Shown here one piece after another: positions 34,546 through 43,379 of a DNA stretch of 48,334 bases. Source of the DNA: Bacteroides sp. Its GTDB lineage: Bacteria; Bacteroidota; Bacteroidia; Bacteroidales; Bacteroidaceae. Below the pieces are notes generated by a model. The model worked only from the letters and a program-made list of their open reading frames with translations. It had not been told where the DNA came from and did no database searches. Made by a program: the position numbers and the translations under genes. The stretch spans positions 1 to 48,334 of the forward strand of contig DXWV01000010.1 of NCBI GenBank assembly GCA_019416685.1, in the 5' to 3' direction. Each line of letters opens with the position of its first letter. Position 1 is the stretch's first letter.

Positions 34546-37080
34546 TTATTTCTTTAAAAATTTGCCTTTCAGCAACTTTCCGGAAGTGGTAAGTAAGGAA
34601 ACTGCATAATATCCATCCGACAAGCTATCCACAGGCAAAATAGACTTATTCGTTTCTTTATTAATCACACACATACCTTTCACATCATATACCTGGATAC
34701 GATAAGGAATTACATTTTCGGGTAAGATGAAAGAGATCGAATTTTCTCCCGACGTTGAATATATCATCAATTTATCATTATTCTGTGCATACATGGACAC
34801 ACGCTCTATAGCAGTAGGAAGCTTGTCTACTTTAGTAACCAATGTATCTACATTACTATTCAAACCATAACTCGCTGCTTTCACTAAACTATATTTATGC
34901 GAAGTCTTCACGTCATTTCCCATATCCCAATAAAAAATACCAGTAAGATCTTTGTCTTGTGTATACTTTGCACGATCATAGGTCTGATTAAATCCTGTAA
35001 TGTATCTGTCATAGGTTCCATCATTCACAATATTCATATCAGGAGTATAATTTCCATCCAATAATCCACTACGTACTCCTATAGGAGCGGCAGCAGTTAC
35101 TTCTTGTCCGTTTTTATAACCTCTGGAAGTAGTCGTAGCATAAGACATTAATATTTTACCTTTAGGAAATCCCTGTGCCGTAAACCTATTATAAGCATCC
35201 AGATAGTTATTCCATATAAACACATGATTTCCTGGTCCGTATATCTGAAATGTGAAGTAATCCACCGGATCCATATATTTAGGTTGTAAAGAATAAGAAA
35301 CATAGTGAGGTGAAACTGTCAGAATTTTGTCTTTACCCAACACTTTATCAACCTCCAATATTAGTTTACCATAGTTATCCCAACATGTATAATCACTATA
35401 ACACCATTCGAAATCAAGATCAACTCCATCAAATTCTTCTGCTATTTTGGCTAAATCCGCTGCAAATTTAATACGTTTTTGTGCATCGGCAAATGTATTT
35501 TGCCATCCATCATGACTACTAACACTCATCCGGACATGATATCCTCTATATCCTTCATAAGCTTTACGCATTATATTGATAAAATGTCTGTAAGAATATG
35601 AATCATAACCTAAATCTTCCGAATTATCAAACATCCAATATGAATTAGCATTATGTAAAACAGAAGCTGTCACTACTGTATCAAAGCCAGGCATTGGCAA
35701 AGATTCCATTTCTGATTTTATTCCACTTTCATCACGAGAAGCATGCCAGATAACTGTATTATCAAATTTTGCATTTAAATTTTCACCTAATACTGCCGGA
35801 ATACCTTCATTCCCTTCCGGAAGCCAATTATCATCTTTTGTACTACTTACTGATTTCGTTGCAAAAGACCCCGTACCATTATAACAAAACATAAACAATT
35901 TATCACCACCAGCTTTTGTTAACCAGGTAGTTACAGCAAAATGCATCCATGCATTTAATTTCATTTTTTTCTGGCTGATATAGTCATTTCCATTCAGCCG
36001 GATTATAACCTGTTTAGATTCTTCCTTACCAAGACGTATTGAGAATCCTTTAGAGGCATCTTCTGTCTCCTTATTAAAGATATAAGCCCCTTCTTCCCAT
36101 TTTTCAAGATAAATCCAAGTAGCAAACGTATATTTATCTGATGGAGTAAATGCATCCACTCCAACCGTCATACCGGCTTTATCACCTTTTAATGAAAGTA
36201 TTCCCGAGCGTCCTGCATATTCAGCCAGATATTCACCATTTACAACCGTACCGTGATTATATGGATATCCTATCTTTAGAGAACCATCTGCATACGAATT
36301 AATACCCAGAACAATTAAATCATTAGACAATAAATATTTATCACGATCAATAGCACGGTCAAAGAAACGGGAAAAATCAGAATAAGCGGCATTAATACGA
36401 TATTTAAAAGATGGATTATCAATCACGATATCACGTTCAACCCCTGTTGACGAAAAAATACCATGATGTTTGAATGTGTAATCAACTACATTTTCACATA
36501 AATTCTGATCAAATTTATAATAAGCAACCAAATTATTCCATTGGGGTGCCCATTTATTTAAAGTATTGTTGCGAAAGTAATCATAATCCTTAGCTAAAAG
36601 TGTATTCCAAATACGAAATTCATCTATTCTGCCACTAAAGCCTCCACCAAGAACGAAACCATCTTCTGTTGCAGGGATTACCGGTAACACTTCATTTGCA
36701 TCATAAGCAGTCAGTCCGTTAATACAAATTTCTCCTTGCCCTTCTTTACAAAAAAAAGTAACCTGACACCATTTTCCTACTATCAAATCATCGGAAAACA
36801 CTTTTAAAACCTTGTCACCCACAACAAATTCTACTGTTTTAGCATCGCCTAACTTAGCTTTAAAATTATTTCCACGAGAATATACAGAAGCTTCTTTGCT
36901 CCATTCAGAAACATTCATCCAGAATTGTATTGTATATGAAGAAAGATTATCCAATTCCGACATGGAATCAAAAGTAACGTTTCCCTGAGAAGTAAATTTC
37001 AAAGAATAATTATCAACCTGAGCATAGGTATTTATTACTCCACATAGAACAAAAAATAAGGCAGAAAATAGAGTTTTCAT
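34546..37080 (-). CDS. GH18 endo-acting enzyme with LamG-like domains and a sorting-like C-terminus
   Basis: 844 residues. The signal peptide ends at NTYAQ, though Cys13 leaves lipidation possible. Two LamG-like jelly rolls lie at about 25-200 and 300-460. The GH18 barrel (about 470-745) contains the complete DxxDxDxE motif, FDGVDLDFEW, with catalytic Glu558, plus YFTFQIYGPGNH and TGIFYWDMGND. The last 85 residues (MIYSTSGENSISF, QVYDVKGMCVINKE, DGYYAVSLLTTSGKLLKGKF) resemble a type IX sorting domain. The family includes chitinases and endo-beta-N-acetylglucosaminidases; given the locus, an endo-GlcNAc-ase on N-glycan or related host glycan is favoured. Confidence 0.88.
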   Translation of the reverse strand: MKTLFSALFFVLCGVINTYAQVDNYSLKFTSQGNVTFDSMSELDNLSSYTIQFWMNVSEWSKEASVYSRGNNFKAKLGDAKTVEFVVGDKVLKVFSDDLIVGKWCQVTFFCKEGQGEICINGLTAYDANEVLPVIPATEDGFVLGGGFSGRIDEFRIWNTLLAKDYDYFRNNTLNKWAPQWNNLVAYYKFDQNLCENVVDYTFKHHGIFSSTGVERDIVIDNPSFKYRINAAYSDFSRFFDRAIDRDKYLLSNDLIVLGINSYADGSLKIGYPYNHGTVVNGEYLAEYAGRSGILSLKGDKAGMTVGVDAFTPSDKYTFATWIYLEKWEEGAYIFNKETEDASKGFSIRLGKEESKQVIIRLNGNDYISQKKMKLNAWMHFAVTTWLTKAGGDKLFMFCYNGTGSFATKSVSSTKDDNWLPEGNEGIPAVLGENLNAKFDNTVIWHASRDESGIKSEMESLPMPGFDTVVTASVLHNANSYWMFDNSEDLGYDSYSYRHFINIMRKAYEGYRGYHVRMSVSSHDGWQNTFADAQKRIKFAADLAKIAEEFDGVDLDFEWCYSDYTCWDNYGKLILEVDKVLGKDKILTVSPHYVSYSLQPKYMDPVDYFTFQIYGPGNHVFIWNNYLDAYNRFTAQGFPKGKILMSYATTTSRGYKNGQEVTAAAPIGVRSGLLDGNYTPDMNIVNDGTYDRYITGFNQTYDRAKYTQDKDLTGIFYWDMGNDVKTSHKYSLVKAASYGLNSNVDTLVTKVDKLPTAIERVSMYAQNNDKLMIYSTSGENSISFILPENVIPYRIQVYDVKGMCVINKETNKSILPVDSLSDGYYAVSLLTTSGKLLKGKFLKK

Positions 37081-37123
37081 AAATCAGAAATTAGATGTTA
37101 AAAAAGGGGATAAAACTGCGAAA

Positions 37124-37167
37124 AGAATAAAGATGGGTGAAAGTTTTTATCACCCATCATTTATTCT
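37124..37167 (-). terminator. Strong hairpin between the first two genes of the locus
   Basis: AGAATAAAGATGGGTGA (37124-37140) pairs with TCACCCATC plus TTTATTCT (37150-37167) with one bulged A. Lying between the leader gene and GH18, it may attenuate transcription so that the first gene is made in excess. Confidence 0.6.
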
Positions 37168-37181
37168 GAACTATACAAGAA

Positions 37182-38210
37182 TTACTTAATCACTAATTTA
37201 GTAGCTTTTTGTCCAACTTTAGCTACATAAAAGCCCTTGCTCAATGCCACAGGCTCGTTAGCAGCAGCTTCTACCACTTTGGCACCAGATATCGTATATA
37301 CTTCGGCATTATCAACAAAAGTTACATTATTGCCATCCATCCTATACAACACCTCATCATTTTTTTGCAGTTCACTGATACCAGTTATCGGACCTGAGGT
37401 ATAAGACTCATACTTTCGTTGAATAGGATCACCTGTCACATCTGTCATAAATTTCACTTCTTTAATTAAGAGAGTAAAATCACCTTGTGCCGGGAATTCT
37501 ATTTTAAGACGCGTAGGTGCACCTGCTTTATCTCCTACCCATGTATCAAACTCATATATCATCCATCTTGTGGGATCATAAAAAGTCTTTTCATTTTCAT
37601 TTAATTCCGGATCACCTTCTTCATCCAATTTCATGAAGTCGCCAGAGCAGAAGTTAGTATGTTGAGCACCTAACACCGAATTGGCATAAGTCGAACCATA
37701 AAATTTAAGCAATGAAACAGTTTCACTAATCTCATTTTGATAAATAGAGAATACTAAACGCACACGAATTTTATTTGTCTCACCTTTATCTGCACTAATA
37801 GGTGTATTGGCAGGATCAGTATAAAAGTTAAGATTAAACCAATTGGGAGCTGCTACCATTGGAGTACCGACATCATATTTTGAACTATTTCCCCTAATAC
37901 AAAGAACTTTACCAATAGTACCTCCCATATCTACAACATTCACACCGGCCTGCAAATTTTTTGTAGCTTGAGCATCAAGGCTTGTATAGGCAACGGCAGC
38001 CCCTGCCAACATAAAAAAGCCATCATGCCATTTTTCTACAACTACAGGTAATGCATTTGATGGATTTGCTCCGGGAACTGCTTCATCAAAAGCATATACC
38101 CCTACAGGCTGATTAGCAAAAACGTAACGTGAAGGAGTAATGTCAGTTTGAGCCATTGCACTAGCAGCCACCATCAATATAGCTGCTGAGAAAAGTAATC
38201 CTCTTTTCAT
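37182..38210 (-). CDS. Secreted protein with T9SS-like C-terminal domain, first gene of the locus
   Basis: 342 residues with a classical signal peptide (MKRGLLFSAAILMVAASAMA, cleavage before QTD). The body (residues 25-265) is beta-rich with no catalytic motif that I recognise; the WMIYEFDTWVGD stretch and following strands could form a galactose-binding-like fold. The C-terminal 65 residues (VTFVDNAEVYTISGAKVVEA, LSKGFYVAKVGQKATKLVIK) match the general form of type A sorting domains. It is promoter-proximal in the operon, with a hairpin directly downstream. A secreted glycan-binding role is inference. Confidence 0.75.
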   Translation of the reverse strand: MKRGLLFSAAILMVAASAMAQTDITPSRYVFANQPVGVYAFDEAVPGANPSNALPVVVEKWHDGFFMLAGAAVAYTSLDAQATKNLQAGVNVVDMGGTIGKVLCIRGNSSKYDVGTPMVAAPNWFNLNFYTDPANTPISADKGETNKIRVRLVFSIYQNEISETVSLLKFYGSTYANSVLGAQHTNFCSGDFMKLDEEGDPELNENEKTFYDPTRWMIYEFDTWVGDKAGAPTRLKIEFPAQGDFTLLIKEVKFMTDVTGDPIQRKYESYTSGPITGISELQKNDEVLYRMDGNNVTFVDNAEVYTISGAKVVEAAANEPVALSKGFYVAKVGQKATKLVIK

Positions 38211-38313
38211 AATAATAAAAATTAAAGTTAATAATTAAGGAAAATCTGACTTTAATCGTTTTCCATCCTGTGTTTTAGTTCATTTCAGATTTATTAAACG
38301 ACTTTTGTCATTG

Positions 38314-38376
38314 CAAACATAGCGTATTAAGTATAGATCAATGTTCAAAAATCACTTTTATACTTCCAAAAACATC
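38314..38376 (-). promoter_or_regulatory. Main promoter and shared operator of the utilisation locus
   Basis: On the minus strand: TATGTTTG (38321-38314) as -7 and TTG (38341-38339) as -33 with a 17 bp spacer. Directly upstream is TTTTTGGAA-N12-TTTTTGAACATTG (direct repeat, 21 bp period, 38376-38339). It leaves a leader of about 100 nt before the first gene. Confidence 0.7.
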
Positions 38377-38544
38377 TAAATCACCCATCAATAGAAAGTT
38401 TTAGATATTCTTGGAAACGAAGATAAGAAATAGTGGAAAATGAAATAAGTTAGAGGGAAATTCCTATTAGCAAATAGTATTTTTCCTTTTCATACATGCA
38501 TTTTCTTTCTTAAATTTGTAACGATAACTAAAATCATAAGGCTT

Positions 38545-40062
38545 ATGAGACGCATGCTTTTATCAGTAATGATCATTCTTTTTAGTCTTGAGATAGTATT
38601 CTCGCAAAATGCTTCTCAAAATCCTATGTTAAATATCAAAGGAGTTTTCAAAACAGATTATCTAAACATACCCAAAGGAACTCCCACCGTACTACAAAGA
38701 ATCATTAAATCACAGATACCGACCTATAACAGTAATTCTGAGACCCAAGCTGTTGTAATAACAAACGGGATTCAATCCGGAATACCCATAAATAGACTTG
38801 ATGTTATAGAATTATTTCCGGAAAACTCAACCTCTTTCTGGCAAATAGCTCAATTATCAAATGATTTAATTTCCTACTATGACAAAAAAGGTACTCAAGA
38901 AATACTCCGACAGGAACAAAAAGAAGAATCTGACGAATATTTAAAAGAACTGGCTCAATCACAATTATTTTATGAAGATGCAGCCATTGAAGATTATCTG
39001 CAATGTCTGTTATTATCTATTGCTCCCACTCAACTCTATTTACACAGAAACACGATTCCACAAATACGTATCCTGAAATCTCCTGCCCCTGACGTACTTA
39101 TGTTGAGTAATCAAAGCCTTCTGGTATCAACGGGGTTACTTACAACTTTGGATACAGAAGAAGAGCTATATGCCATTTTAAGCCGAGAAGTTGCCCATGA
39201 AGTTTTGGATCATTCAATCATTACCATTAATAAAAATATAACCCGTGCTAAGCGTGCCGAGTTCTGGGGTTCTGTAGCTAACGGAGTAGTAACTGCCACA
39301 GAGGAATTTCTATATCAACGTTACTATAACTACGAACCTGGTGCCATTTTCATAACCAATGATATTATACAAACATTGATAAACGAAAACATTATAAATC
39401 GTATGGGGTTGGATTATTCTGAGAAACAAGAACTTGAAGCAGATGAATATGCCATGAAGTTTATGGAATTTTCCGGAAAAAATAAGGATGCTTTGGCTTC
39501 TGCCCTAACTAAAATCCACTCCTATTATAAAAATGAACATAATGCAAAAATATTATCCAAAGGAGATATCTATGGTTCTTTAGAAAAAAGAATAAAAAAA
39601 ACAGGAACATTCTCCCCATTGGGTAAAGACCAGAAGTATCTTAAAACAATGTCTGTCGTAGTCAGTTTCGAATCCGGAATGATGGATTATAACGGTAAAT
39701 ATATCGCTTCCGGCCGTTTAGCTATGAAAAACATAAAAAATAAAGTGGCATGTCCGAATGATTATATCATGATAGCAAACAGTATTATGAGACAATCGAA
39801 TACAACAGAAAGTAATGAAGAATGCATAAACTATTTAAATAAAGCAGAGCAATTATCGAAAAGTCCTAATATTAACATCTATAAATTAAGGATTTTACTA
39901 TTGCTAAGAGAAAATAAATACACAGACGTTATTAGGCAGTTGCAACATTATCAGGAGTTGTTAGGAACGATGTTGCAACAATCTCAAAATGAAAAAGAGC
40001 AGCAATGGCTGGCAACAGAACAATCCTGGGCGGAAGGATTAATTTACCGAATAACCCTCTAA
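38545..40062 (+). CDS. M48-like peptidase with a degenerate zinc motif
   Basis: 505 residues with a signal peptide (cleavage near VFSQ). The middle has ILKSPAPDVLMLSNQSLLVS and GLLTTLDTEEELYAILSREV, typical of M48 metalloproteases just before the zinc helix. There the motif reads REVAH (Arg214 to His218) instead of HExxH, while the third-ligand segment ELEADEYAMKFM (Glu296) is intact. The C-terminal part (about 395-490) has helical, TPR-like segments. The first zinc ligand is thus missing, so the protein may be a pseudo-enzyme or use another ligand. It stands alone upstream of a beta-barrel gene, divergent from the glycan locus. Confidence 0.8.
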   Translation: MRRMLLSVMIILFSLEIVFSQNASQNPMLNIKGVFKTDYLNIPKGTPTVLQRIIKSQIPTYNSNSETQAVVITNGIQSGIPINRLDVIELFPENSTSFWQIAQLSNDLISYYDKKGTQEILRQEQKEESDEYLKELAQSQLFYEDAAIEDYLQCLLLSIAPTQLYLHRNTIPQIRILKSPAPDVLMLSNQSLLVSTGLLTTLDTEEELYAILSREVAHEVLDHSIITINKNITRAKRAEFWGSVANGVVTATEEFLYQRYYNYEPGAIFITNDIIQTLINENIINRMGLDYSEKQELEADEYAMKFMEFSGKNKDALASALTKIHSYYKNEHNAKILSKGDIYGSLEKRIKKTGTFSPLGKDQKYLKTMSVVVSFESGMMDYNGKYIASGRLAMKNIKNKVACPNDYIMIANSIMRQSNTTESNEECINYLNKAEQLSKSPNINIYKLRILLLLRENKYTDVIRQLQHYQELLGTMLQQSQNEKEQQWLATEQSWAEGLIYRITL

Positions 40063-40063
40063 T

Positions 40064-40082
40064 AGTTGTTTTTTCAACAACT
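40064..40082 (+). terminator. Hairpin after the M48-like gene
   Basis: AGTTGTT-TTTTC-AACAACT directly follows the stop codon; the downstream sequence is T-rich. Confidence 0.6.
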
Positions 40083-40566
40083 ATACTTTATTCTATTTTT
40101 TCCCAATGAAAGCTATTTTATCCATAAATTCTCTGAAAGAAGTAGCTTTATGGCTTATTATCAACATTATAAACAATACGCAATTTATAATAAAAAAGTA
40201 CGTATTTAATAGTGTGTTAACTACTATCTTTTAGGGTATAAAGTAACGTTACTTTATACCCTAAAAAATAGTAGTTTTATATTGCTAAGATTGTATATTC
40301 AATTTTCCCATTAACAATGTTAACTGATTTTCTATTTCATTTTTCACAAAAACATTACATACTATAAACTACTCATATTCTAAAATTATGGATTAATCAT
40401 TATCTTATAGGCAAAACATAAATCATTATCATACTCTGTTAATAAAATAAATACAACCAAGGTTTACTCCTTTGTCTGAAAACAATAATCAATCAGGAAT
40501 TGTTGATTGGACAGAGAAAGCAAAAGTTCTCGATCAAAAATAAAGTATTAACTAAACGCTTCAATT
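40083..40566. other. Non-coding region with a long palindrome
   Basis: About 480 bp, very AT-rich, with no supportable gene. Its only striking feature is the palindrome at 40219-40276; the remainder is presumably promoter and leader for the beta-barrel gene. Confidence 0.5.
40219..40276. repeat. 58 bp near-perfect palindrome
   Basis: Arms 40219-40247 and 40248-40276 are reverse complements over 29 bp with one mismatch and no spacer. The centre reads TATAAAGTAACGTTACTTTA. Long enough to form a cruciform; could be a binding site for a dimeric regulator or a bidirectional terminator. Confidence 0.85.
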
Positions 40567-41082
40567 ATGAAAAAATTATTTTTAGCATTTATGATAGCGA
40601 TAGCAGCTACAGGATTAAATGCCCAAACATTAAAAGGTGAAGGTTCTCTTCTTGGAAATGTAGGTTATCAAACCAATTATGAAAGGTTTGGATTAGGAGT
40701 ACAAGGACGTTATGTAATAGCAAAAAATCTTCGGATAGCCCCGGATCTTACATTTTTCTTTCCTAAAGATAAAGTTACGGGATTAGATGTAAATATCAAT
40801 TTCCACTATGTATTCAATTTCAGCAAAGACGGACAGGGATTTTCTGTTTATCCCCTTGCTGGATTGGGCATGCAAAACAATTTTTATGGGAAACAAGATA
40901 CTGAAATTGATGGACAGCATGTAAAAGTAGGCAGAGATAACACAACCAAACTCGCTTTCAATCTCGGTGGTGGTATAACGCTTCCACTCTCGGAACACAG
41001 TTATTTAAACGCTGAAGCGAAATTTATGTTTGCCCACGATGACAATGTAGTTATCATGTTAGGATACGGATATAAATTCTAA
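40567..41082 (+). CDS. Small outer-membrane beta-barrel protein
   Basis: 171 residues with a signal peptide ending NAQT. The remainder alternates in the pattern of an eight-stranded barrel (GEGSLLGNVGYQTNYERFGL, LDVNINFHYVFNF, FSVYPLAGLGMQNNFYG, TKLAFNLGGGITLPL) and ends in the aromatic strand VVIMLGYGYKF, the usual outer-membrane insertion signal. It belongs to the general porin-like/OmpW-like group; its specific function is unknown. It has its own terminator at 41131-41166. Confidence 0.85.
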   Translation: MKKLFLAFMIAIAATGLNAQTLKGEGSLLGNVGYQTNYERFGLGVQGRYVIAKNLRIAPDLTFFFPKDKVTGLDVNINFHYVFNFSKDGQGFSVYPLAGLGMQNNFYGKQDTEIDGQHVKVGRDNTTKLAFNLGGGITLPLSEHSYLNAEAKFMFAHDDNVVIMLGYGYKF

Positions 41083-41130
41083 ATACTGATAACTAAAGCT
41101 ACACTAATCGCTTTCTATACTTATAACTAT

Positions 41131-41166
41131 GAGGCTATTTCCCACACGGAGACAGCCTCTTTTTTT
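41131..41166 (+). terminator. Rho-independent terminator of the beta-barrel gene
   Basis: GAGGCT (41131-41136) pairs with AGCCTC (41154-41159), followed by seven T. Confidence 0.85.
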
Positions 41167-41496
41167 GTGGTAAAGCTCCTACGAAGAAACGCATAAGGGA
41201 AAAGGGGAACATCCTTTTAGCATTCTGTCAAAATGATATTCCTAATCCTGTAAAATAAGATATTTAAGGCATAGGTATGGGAAGCTGTAAAAAATACCCG
41301 TATTTTCCCGGTTAAATTATTCAGATAGTTTGTATCATATTTAATTTCATGTCAATATACCATGCCTATAATCTATTTATATTACATTTTATTTGCAAAC
41401 AATTTACATATCAACCATCTTGCTATTTTCTACTTATACACATACTGAGGGCAACCAGCAAAAAAGAGCATCTTTTGAGGACAAATAAACTTTTCC

Positions 41497-41547
41497 CGTA
41501 GAGCATCGGGGTGATCTCCGTAGAGTTTCGGGTCGTTCCTCGTAGAG
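41497..41547. repeat. Three CGTAGAG units at exact 22 bp spacing
   Basis: CGTAGAG occurs at 41497, 41519 and 41541, with TCGGG following in the first two units. This is a short tandem repeat in a 700 bp non-coding stretch (41083-41784) in which I find no gene. Confidence 0.6.
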
Positions 41548-41553
41548 GAAAAA

Positions 41554-41596
41554 ACTTATCCCGATATCATAAGAGAGATATGACACCGGGATAAGT
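41554..41596 (-). terminator. Hairpin downstream of the OmpA-family gene
   Basis: ACTTATCCCG (41554-41563) pairs perfectly with CGGGATAAGT (41587-41596), with further pairing inside. It lies about 190 bp past the minus-strand OmpA stop; the T-rich tail on the minus strand (TTTTTTCC) fits termination in that direction. Confidence 0.65.
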
Positions 41597-41784
41597 AGAA
41601 TATATATTCAAATAGAATCTAAATATACGAAACAATATGCATATTTTTCTACCATTTTGCATAATTAATTTTCTTGTTGCATCTATTTTCGTTATTCACC
41701 TATCAGAAGAATACATAGATTTCGAGCAAAATAGTAGTATATCTAAAGTTTATACAGCTTTATGTAATCTTTCTTTTTCAGAGA

Positions 41785-42927
41785 TTATTTCGATTCATCA
41801 ATCGTACAGATGCTTACGCGATTCCAATCCGGTTCTGAGAACATATCACCAATTCCCTGACCTTCGGCCGTAATTCGTGCTGCATCAATCTTATACTTTT
41901 TCACCAGAATAGTCTTAATAGCTTCGGCACGTGCTTTGGCAAGTTTCTCATTGAATGCCAGATTTCCCTCAGGAGAGGCATATCCTTTGATAACTACAGT
42001 TGTATTCACATGCTTATTCATATAAGAAGCTACTCGTTCTACATTGGGTAACTGTGAAGCATCCACTACCGATTTTCCTTGTCTGAAAGTAATGATAGAT
42101 TCAGGAATCCGGTTGGTCTTTACAACCGTTTCAACAGGAACAACCTTATTGCGACATTCATTCAGCTCACTTTGTAACTCGTTGACTTGCTGGTTGGCAT
42201 TGATTAACTGATTATTCTTGTTTCCTACCTGCGAACGAAGATCATTAATAGCAGAATTCAGATCGGCTATCTCAGCAGGATCATAGGGTTTAACATTCTT
42301 AAAGTGATGTGTTCCGTTACTTGTCATAAAATGGTAAGTTATACCGGCTGTCAGTTCAAAAGCTGCATTATTGACATTGAAACGGCTCTTCGCTGCATTA
42401 AAATCGCCTTCCATATCATATACAATAGCAGGTCTTACTCCTAAAGTCCATGCTTTAGCCTCTCCCAGATTGAAGTTAAAATTCATACCGAAACGAGTAG
42501 ACCAGGAATTCTGATCTCCAGGCCCGTTCATGTAGTAATGCAACCAGCCCATACCAGCCAAAGCTTCAATCTCAAATAAACGGGGAGTTCCCTGGTATCC
42601 TCCAAACAAATTCATCAAATTGACTTTACCTAACAAGCTGACATCAGAAGCATCGAATGCTGTCTTACTTTGGGTAGTGTTCACATATCCCATACCCTGA
42701 ATACCCAAACCGAAGACAGGGGTAAGTTGTTTCGCTATTCCGAATCCGAAAGCCGGACGAGCATCTTTAAAGAATGAACTGTGAGTCAGAGGGGTCACAG
42801 CACCAGCATTAATTCCTATAGACCAGTTATCACCAAATTTAGTTCCCTGAAGAGCAGTCTCGCCTGTTTGAGCATTTGCAGTAAATGCTCCCAATGCAAA
42901 AGCAGATACAATAATAAATTTTTTCAT
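41785..42927 (-). CDS. OmpA family outer-membrane protein
   Basis: 380 residues with a signal peptide (cleavage after ANAQ). The N-terminal beta-barrel (about 25-215) includes FGFGIAKQLTPVFGLGIQ and AFELTAGITYHFM. A coiled-coil linker follows (IADLNSAINDLRSQVGNKNN, about 222-265). The C-terminal OmpA peptidoglycan-binding domain has TVVIKGYASPEGNLAFNEKL and AEAIKTILVKKYKIDAARI, ending with DWNRVSICTIDE. It anchors the outer membrane to peptidoglycan and is typically very abundant in Bacteroides. A long non-coding region with repeats lies upstream. Confidence 0.95.
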   Translation of the reverse strand: MKKFIIVSAFALGAFTANAQTGETALQGTKFGDNWSIGINAGAVTPLTHSSFFKDARPAFGFGIAKQLTPVFGLGIQGMGYVNTTQSKTAFDASDVSLLGKVNLMNLFGGYQGTPRLFEIEALAGMGWLHYYMNGPGDQNSWSTRFGMNFNFNLGEAKAWTLGVRPAIVYDMEGDFNAAKSRFNVNNAAFELTAGITYHFMTSNGTHHFKNVKPYDPAEIADLNSAINDLRSQVGNKNNQLINANQQVNELQSELNECRNKVVPVETVVKTNRIPESIITFRQGKSVVDASQLPNVERVASYMNKHVNTTVVIKGYASPEGNLAFNEKLAKARAEAIKTILVKKYKIDAARITAEGQGIGDMFSEPDWNRVSICTIDESK

Positions 42928-43379
42928 AATTAAAATGCGTTAAGTTGGTTATAAAATAAACATATCATACATTTCATGTTGAAAGTTTATTTATGAAAGT
43001 AAAGTCCATATATTTATAATCCATGTATCCAGAACATTATCAAGCAGATACACTGTTTCAAATTAAGAGACTAAACCTTCTGTTTAATTCAATATTTAAA
43101 ACAATATTCAATATCGTTTTCATATTAAAGAACATAATATATTTAATTTTAGTTCGGGGTATTAAAATGAAATTAACAACTATTTTGTTTTAAGAAGATA
43201 CAGAATCAGCCTTTTGTACTGCAGGAATACTTATTTATACTTATATTTAATCATGGTTTGTGATGAATTAAACATCTATCAAACACCGGTTAAAGTTATA
43301 GTTCTTTGATAAATTATCGGTTAAAATAAAACACATTATTAACATTCGATATTAACAAATTACTTTTGTTATACAAGAA

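Larger units (their letters stand above)
13851..38210 (-). other. Polysaccharide utilisation locus for a sulfated, fucosylated Gal/GlcNAc glycan
   Basis: Twelve same-strand genes: a secreted protein, GH18, a BACON-like lipoprotein, SusC, SusD, sulfatase, GH20, GH2, an acyltransferase-like protein, GH2, GH29 and sulfatase. Two promoters with a shared operator (38314-38376 and 28468-28532) define two transcription units. The enzyme set would cut a chain internally at GlcNAc (GH18) and then remove sulfate, fucose, beta-galactose and beta-GlcNAc from the ends. The exact glycan is inference. Confidence 0.85.

Noticed and set aside
41497..41547. CRISPR-like short array
   Set aside because: The units are only 7 bp with 15 bp spacers, and only three copies.
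41637..41873. 78-residue plus-strand ORF
   Set aside because: Its 3' part is antisense to the OmpA-family gene, and the 5' part has no RBS, promoter or family features.
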